Below, piece after piece: positions 58,708-62,004 of a stretch of DNA of 62,004 nucleotides. The stretch is from Acidobacteria bacterium Ga0077553. Lineage in GTDB: Bacteria; Acidobacteriota; Terriglobia; Bryobacterales; Bryobacteraceae. The position numbers and the translations under genes were made by a program. Within the stretch, counting starts at the first letter, position 1; every line of letters starts with the position of its first letter. Location of the stretch: NCBI GenBank assembly GCA_001464575.1, contig LNFE01000123.1, forward strand, positions 1 through 62,004, in the 5' to 3' direction. The notes under the pieces are model-generated. The model did not search any database and was not told the origin of the DNA. It saw only the letters and a program-made list of their open reading frames with translations.

Positions 58708-60108
58708 ATGGAGCCGCGTCCACCATCGCCGATGGTCCGTTGGCTTCTGCCGGATTTTAGCCTGGTCCTAGTCGCGGTGACTTTGTTCTATGCGTTAGTC
58801 CTGTATCAGGCCCCCACGCAACTCTTCCGCGACTCGGACGCCGGTTGGCATATTCGCAATGGCGAGCAGATCTTGGCGACGGGCAAGGTGCCTCAAGTCG
58901 ACCCCTGGTCTTTCAGCAAGCCTGGCGAAGAGTGGTTCGCCTGGGAGTGGGGCGCCGATGTGGCCATGGGTTGGGCTCACCAGCGCGCTGGGCTACGCGG
59001 CGTCGTCCTGCTCTATCTCGGTTTGATCGCGCTGACTTCGTGGCTTTGGGCCCGGCTCCAGTGGGTCTACGGCGGATCGTTTGGCTTAGCGGCGCTGTTC
59101 GCCGCGCCTCTGTTGACGACGGTACAACTCCACTGGCTGGCCCGTCCTCATGTGTTTGGGTGGGTTTGTTTGCTGCTGGCCCTGAACTGCGTTGAGCGCG
59201 CCCGCTACCCCTGGCTCCTTCCGCTGGCTGTAGTCTGGGCGAATGTGCATGGCAGTTTTATCCTGCTGCCGGCGCTGCTGGTTTGCTACGGTTTCGAAGA
59301 CCGGCGCTGCTGGTTGTGGACCGTTGCCGTCTCGGCCGCTACGCTGTTGAATCCGTATGGCTGGCGGGTTCACGCGCACATCTGGACCTACCTGCGAAAC
59401 AATGAACTGCTCGACCGTGTCGCTGAATTCCAGACGTTCAACTTCCATACCGAAGGCGCCGCCCAGGTGATGTTGGCTCTGATGATCGTGATGGCCGGCG
59501 CGGTCTGCGCCGTGCAAGCAGGCCGCTGGCCGCATGCCCTATGGATGCTGGGTCTCGTCGTGCTCGGTTTACGATCGGCCAGGGGCCTTCCCGTGTTGGC
59601 GTTGGCCGGGTTACCCATGGCCAATGCGGTGCTTTCGATGGCCCTCGCGCCTCGCTGGCCGGTGCAGTTCGCCTACTTTGCCCGTCTCCGGGACTGGGAT
59701 CGGCAGGTCCATGGCATGGCCCTCGCCGCGCTGTTGGCAGCCGTGTTCGGTCTGGCCGCCCTTGGCTCCCCCGCCGAGTTCCCGACAACGCAGTTCCCCG
59801 TGGCGGCCCTCGCCCATGTACCTCCGGCAGCGCGGTTGCTGGCGCCGGACAGCTATGGCGGGTACCTGATCTATCAGGGCCGCCAAGTCTACTTCGACGG
59901 TCGCAGCGACTACTATGGCGCCGAGTTCATGAAGGAGTACGTGAAGCTCGTCGAAGTGCGCCCCGGCTATCGTCAGATTTTGGCCAAGTATGGCTTCACG
60001 CACGCCCTGCTTCCCGTTCGCTACTCGCTCGTCGAAGCTCTCACGGCCCAAGGCTGGCGAGAGCGCTACCGGGATGAAGTTTCTGTAGTCCTCGAACGGA
60101 ACTTCTAG
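58708..60108 (+). CDS. Polytopic membrane protein, possibly GT-C-like glycosyltransferase
   Basis: 466 residues with about ten membrane helices. The first large loop, FRDSDAGWHIRNGEQILATG followed by VPQVDPWSFSK and WEWGAD, has the acidic DxD-like motif and the TGxxPxxDPxS pattern of GT-C transferases acting on lipid-linked sugars. The C-terminal soluble part includes YLIYQGRQVYFDGRSDYYG. It lies between the Flp pilin gene (12 bases upstream) and cpaB, so it could glycosylate the pilin or a related surface component. That is inference from position and a short motif; an unrelated membrane protein is possible. Confidence 0.75.
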   Translation: MEPRPPSPMVRWLLPDFSLVLVAVTLFYALVLYQAPTQLFRDSDAGWHIRNGEQILATGKVPQVDPWSFSKPGEEWFAWEWGADVAMGWAHQRAGLRGVVLLYLGLIALTSWLWARLQWVYGGSFGLAALFAAPLLTTVQLHWLARPHVFGWVCLLLALNCVERARYPWLLPLAVVWANVHGSFILLPALLVCYGFEDRRCWLWTVAVSAATLLNPYGWRVHAHIWTYLRNNELLDRVAEFQTFNFHTEGAAQVMLALMIVMAGAVCAVQAGRWPHALWMLGLVVLGLRSARGLPVLALAGLPMANAVLSMALAPRWPVQFAYFARLRDWDRQVHGMALAALLAAVFGLAALGSPAEFPTTQFPVAALAHVPPAARLLAPDSYGGYLIYQGRQVYFDGRSDYYGAEFMKEYVKLVEVRPGYRQILAKYGFTHALLPVRYSLVEALTAQGWRERYRDEVSVVLERNF

Positions 60109-60162
60109 AGGTATGCTGTGTTAATACTTTTTCCCTGATGCGTGCCAATTGAAGGATAGAGA

Positions 60163-61086
60163 ATGGACCGGCAGAAGCTTCTGATGATCTTCGGCGGTGC
60201 TGCACTAGCTGCAGCTCTGCTCACATGGTTTCTCTATTCCGCCACCGTGGCGCCGAAGAGCGAAAAGCTTGTGCAGGTGCTGGCATCCAGCGCGAATCTT
60301 CCCGCTGGCACACGCCTCCAAAAGATTCATTTCAAGAAGATCACCATGGCCGTCGATCGTACCCTGCTGTATCCCATGGGCCTGAACGAACCGGTGCTCG
60401 CCAGCCGCCTCTCGAGCGTCTCCGGTGCGGACGGCGTGGCATCCATGATCGAACCCGGCAAACGGGCCGTCAGCGTCTCCGTCAATGATGCCTCCAGCGC
60501 CAGCGGACTCATTCAAGCGCGCTCCCATGTGGATGTCCTGTTCACCAAGCCCGGCTCCATGCTCGAAGCGGTCACCACAACGGTTCTCGAAGATGTGGTC
60601 GTCCTATCGGTTGGCCGCGTGGTCGAGCCCGCTGGCGCCGCACCCGCCACCCCGGCTGCTGGCGGCGCCGCCCCGGCCCCCGTCAACACCGGTCAGAACC
60701 GGGCGGTGACTTTATTGGTCACCCCGGAACAGGCCCGCGTCCTCGAACTGGCCAAGAACCAGGGCCGCGTCTCGCTGGCTCTGCGCAATCCCAAGGATGA
60801 GTCGAAATCCGACGCGCCGGAGCCTCCGTCAGTCACCGCTGAATCCATCGACCCCGGTGGCGCCTACCGTTCGCAACGCCTGAAGATGCAGGCGCAGAAC
60901 CGCCTGCGATCGGTCCCGAATCTGCGCGATGACCAAGCCTGGGCCAAACTGATCGGCGAAGATCCGGATCCGAACAAGCCCGCCGCCGTCCCCCGGCCGC
61001 CCGAGAAGAAAGAACCCGCGAAGCCGAAGTTCACGGTCGACGTCTTTCGCGGGGATAAGCACGTACAAGAGTCCTTTCAGGAATAG
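60163..61086 (+). CDS. cpaB: Flp pilus assembly protein CpaB/RcpC
   Basis: 307 residues. An N-terminal membrane helix (LLMIFGGAALAAALLTWFLY) is followed by a SAF-type domain (VLASSANLPAGTRLQKIHF, VLASRLSSVSGADGVASMIE) and the RcpC domain (GKRAVSVSVNDASSASGLIQ, ARSHVDVLFTK, NRAVTLLVTPEQARVLELAK). The Pro/Ala-rich C-terminus resembles a periplasmic extension. CpaB works with the CpaC secretin to form the outer-membrane pore of the Tad pilus. GAAGGA lies 6 bases before the ATG. The CpaC gene follows after 11 bases. Confidence 0.92.
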   Translation: MDRQKLLMIFGGAALAAALLTWFLYSATVAPKSEKLVQVLASSANLPAGTRLQKIHFKKITMAVDRTLLYPMGLNEPVLASRLSSVSGADGVASMIEPGKRAVSVSVNDASSASGLIQARSHVDVLFTKPGSMLEAVTTTVLEDVVVLSVGRVVEPAGAAPATPAAGGAAPAPVNTGQNRAVTLLVTPEQARVLELAKNQGRVSLALRNPKDESKSDAPEPPSVTAESIDPGGAYRSQRLKMQAQNRLRSVPNLRDDQAWAKLIGEDPDPNKPAAVPRPPEKKEPAKPKFTVDVFRGDKHVQESFQE

Positions 61087-61097
61087 CCCGCCAACTC

Positions 61098-62004
61098 ATG
61101 CTTCTGAAGCCCCTCTCTCTTCTACCTTCGCTGCTCTTGTTGTGTTCCTTGGCATGGGGACAGGCTGGACCACCCAAAGAACTTACGCTCACCGTAGGTC
61201 GTGGCGAACTGCTGCAATTTGATGGCGACATCAAAACCGTTGCTGCCTCCGAACCCAAGATCGCCGACGTGGTCGTCGTCTCCCCCCGTGAAGTGATGGT
61301 GAACGCCAAGGGCATCGGCAAGGCCACCATCGTCATCTGGGAAGACCGGGCGTTACCCAAACGCTATGAGATCAACGTGGTCGGCGACCCGCAGCAGTAC
61401 GACCTGGTCCGCCAAGCCGTCCAGCAAGCCGTGGGCGATAGCGCGGTGAGCGTGCAGGGCAACATCGAAACGTTGGTGCTCTCGGGGGCGGTGAAGTCCA
61501 TCGAAGAGTCAAAGCGCGCCGAGGCCATTGCCTCCACCTACAGCAAGAAGGTCGTCAACCTCCTCTCCGTACCGCCTCCGGCTGATCCGCGCCAGATCCT
61601 GCTCGAAGTCAAATTCGCCTCCGTCGATCGTTCCGCACTGCAGGAGATTGGTTTCAACTTCGTCTCGCGCAACTCGAAAATGCTCGGCCTCGGCACCACG
61701 CAGCAGTTCGCCACGCCCCGCTTCAGCCAGTTGCAGTTCCAGGATCAGGAGTTCGCCAACTCCACTCTGAACTTCTCCGACCTGCTGAATCTCTTCGTGT
61801 TCCGGCCCGATCTCAACCTCGGCGCCACCATTCGCGCCATGCAGGCGCGGAACCTGCTCCAAGTCCTGGCCGAGCCGAATCTCATCGCCCTCGAAGGCAA
61901 GGAAGCCAGCTTCCTCGCCGGCGGCGAGTTCCCGTTTCCCACCCTCACCGCCACCTCCACCGGCGGCGCCACCGCCCCCGTTGTCACCGTGCAATTCAAG
62001 AAGT
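61098..62004 (+). CDS. cpaC: CpaC/RcpA-type pilus secretin, partial (runs off the window)
   Basis: The open frame from the ATG at 61098 (302 codons seen) has no stop before the window end. A signal peptide (MLLKPLSLLPSLLLLCSLAW) is followed by the pilus CpaC N-terminal domain (LTLTVGRGELLQFDGDIKTV, PREVMVNAKGIGKATIVIWE), a BON-like segment (AVQQAVGDSAVSVQGNIETL) and the start of the secretin domain (DPRQILLEVKFASVDRSALQ; AMQARNLLQVLAEPNLIALE; GKEASFLAGGEFPFP). It forms the outer-membrane channel of the Tad pilus. The secretin C-terminus is outside the window. Confidence 0.93.
   Translation, partial: MLLKPLSLLPSLLLLCSLAWGQAGPPKELTLTVGRGELLQFDGDIKTVAASEPKIADVVVVSPREVMVNAKGIGKATIVIWEDRALPKRYEINVVGDPQQYDLVRQAVQQAVGDSAVSVQGNIETLVLSGAVKSIEESKRAEAIASTYSKKVVNLLSVPPPADPRQILLEVKFASVDRSALQEIGFNFVSRNSKMLGLGTTQQFATPRFSQLQFQDQEFANSTLNFSDLLNLFVFRPDLNLGATIRAMQARNLLQVLAEPNLIALEGKEASFLAGGEFPFPTLTATSTGGATAPVVTVQFKK

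Noticed and set aside
1..62004. CRISPR arrays, insertion sequences, rRNA genes, riboswitches
   Set aside because: No regularly spaced repeats, transposase or integrase genes, rRNA stretches or recognisable riboswitch cores were found on reading both strands.

Overview
The window looks like chromosomal DNA of an acidobacterium of the Solibacter/Bryobacter type. This is inferred from gene content, not from a marker gene. The signs are high GC, several sensor kinases with a periplasmic propeller plus Y_Y_Y domain, a beta-propeller surface protein with an acidobacterial-type C-terminal Ig-like domain, ECF sigma factors paired with Ser/Thr kinases, a Sec-exported sulfatase, GH29 and amidohydrolase enzymes, and a Tad/Flp pilus locus. 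No rRNA, complete tRNA, CRISPR array, transposase or integrase was seen.

Left part (1-33.9 kb) is accessory. It holds two-component genes (a small kinase and NarL-type regulator, then a propeller kinase facing away), a DoxX protein whose 3' end runs antisense into that kinase, an ECF sigma factor, an AraC regulator, an isochorismatase/porin/MFS operon, a complete RND pump whose permease and outer-membrane channel are one 1508-residue ORF, an amidohydrolase coupled to a plant-type polyphenol oxidase, a sulfatase, a chloroperoxidase-type hydrolase, a cNMP-domain kinase, a pirin coupled to an atypical regulator, a second DoxX-like protein starting at CTG, and a GH16-like lipoprotein overlapping a second propeller kinase. 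It ends at a truncated hydrolase, an AT-rich stretch with three TTGCGNAA repeats, and the 3' half of a tRNA-Val(CAC) gene (33920-33969). Together these look like the scar of a tRNA-targeting integration.

Middle (34.1-44.5 kb, minus strand) is one tightly packed seven-gene run, transcribed from 44.5 kb downward: PQQ-type propeller protein, GH29 fucosidase, ECF sigma factor, transmembrane Ser/Thr kinase with a DUF4384-like sensor, an unrecognised protein built of two copies of a ~215-residue unit each ending in DWEASxRGP, a TPR-CHAT caspase-like protease, and a secreted DUF4384 protein. This is the best candidate in the window for an undescribed system: regulator, kinase, protease and a possible protease substrate or effector in one unit. 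Facing it is a fused radical SAM-glycosyltransferase (44572-46917).

Right part (46.9-62 kb) is more core-like: DinB, CinA, an NHL propeller gene with a frameshift, PgpA, YacG (small, overlapping PgpA), RimO, a VapB antitoxin with a dead VapC, a mannonate dehydratase-like protein, a membrane protein, the large surface propeller protein, and on the plus strand a Tad/Flp locus (DUF192, TPR lipoprotein, Flp pilin, GT-C-like membrane protein, CpaB, and CpaC secretin running off the end). Function calls rest on reading motifs and remembered family patterns; no database search was run.
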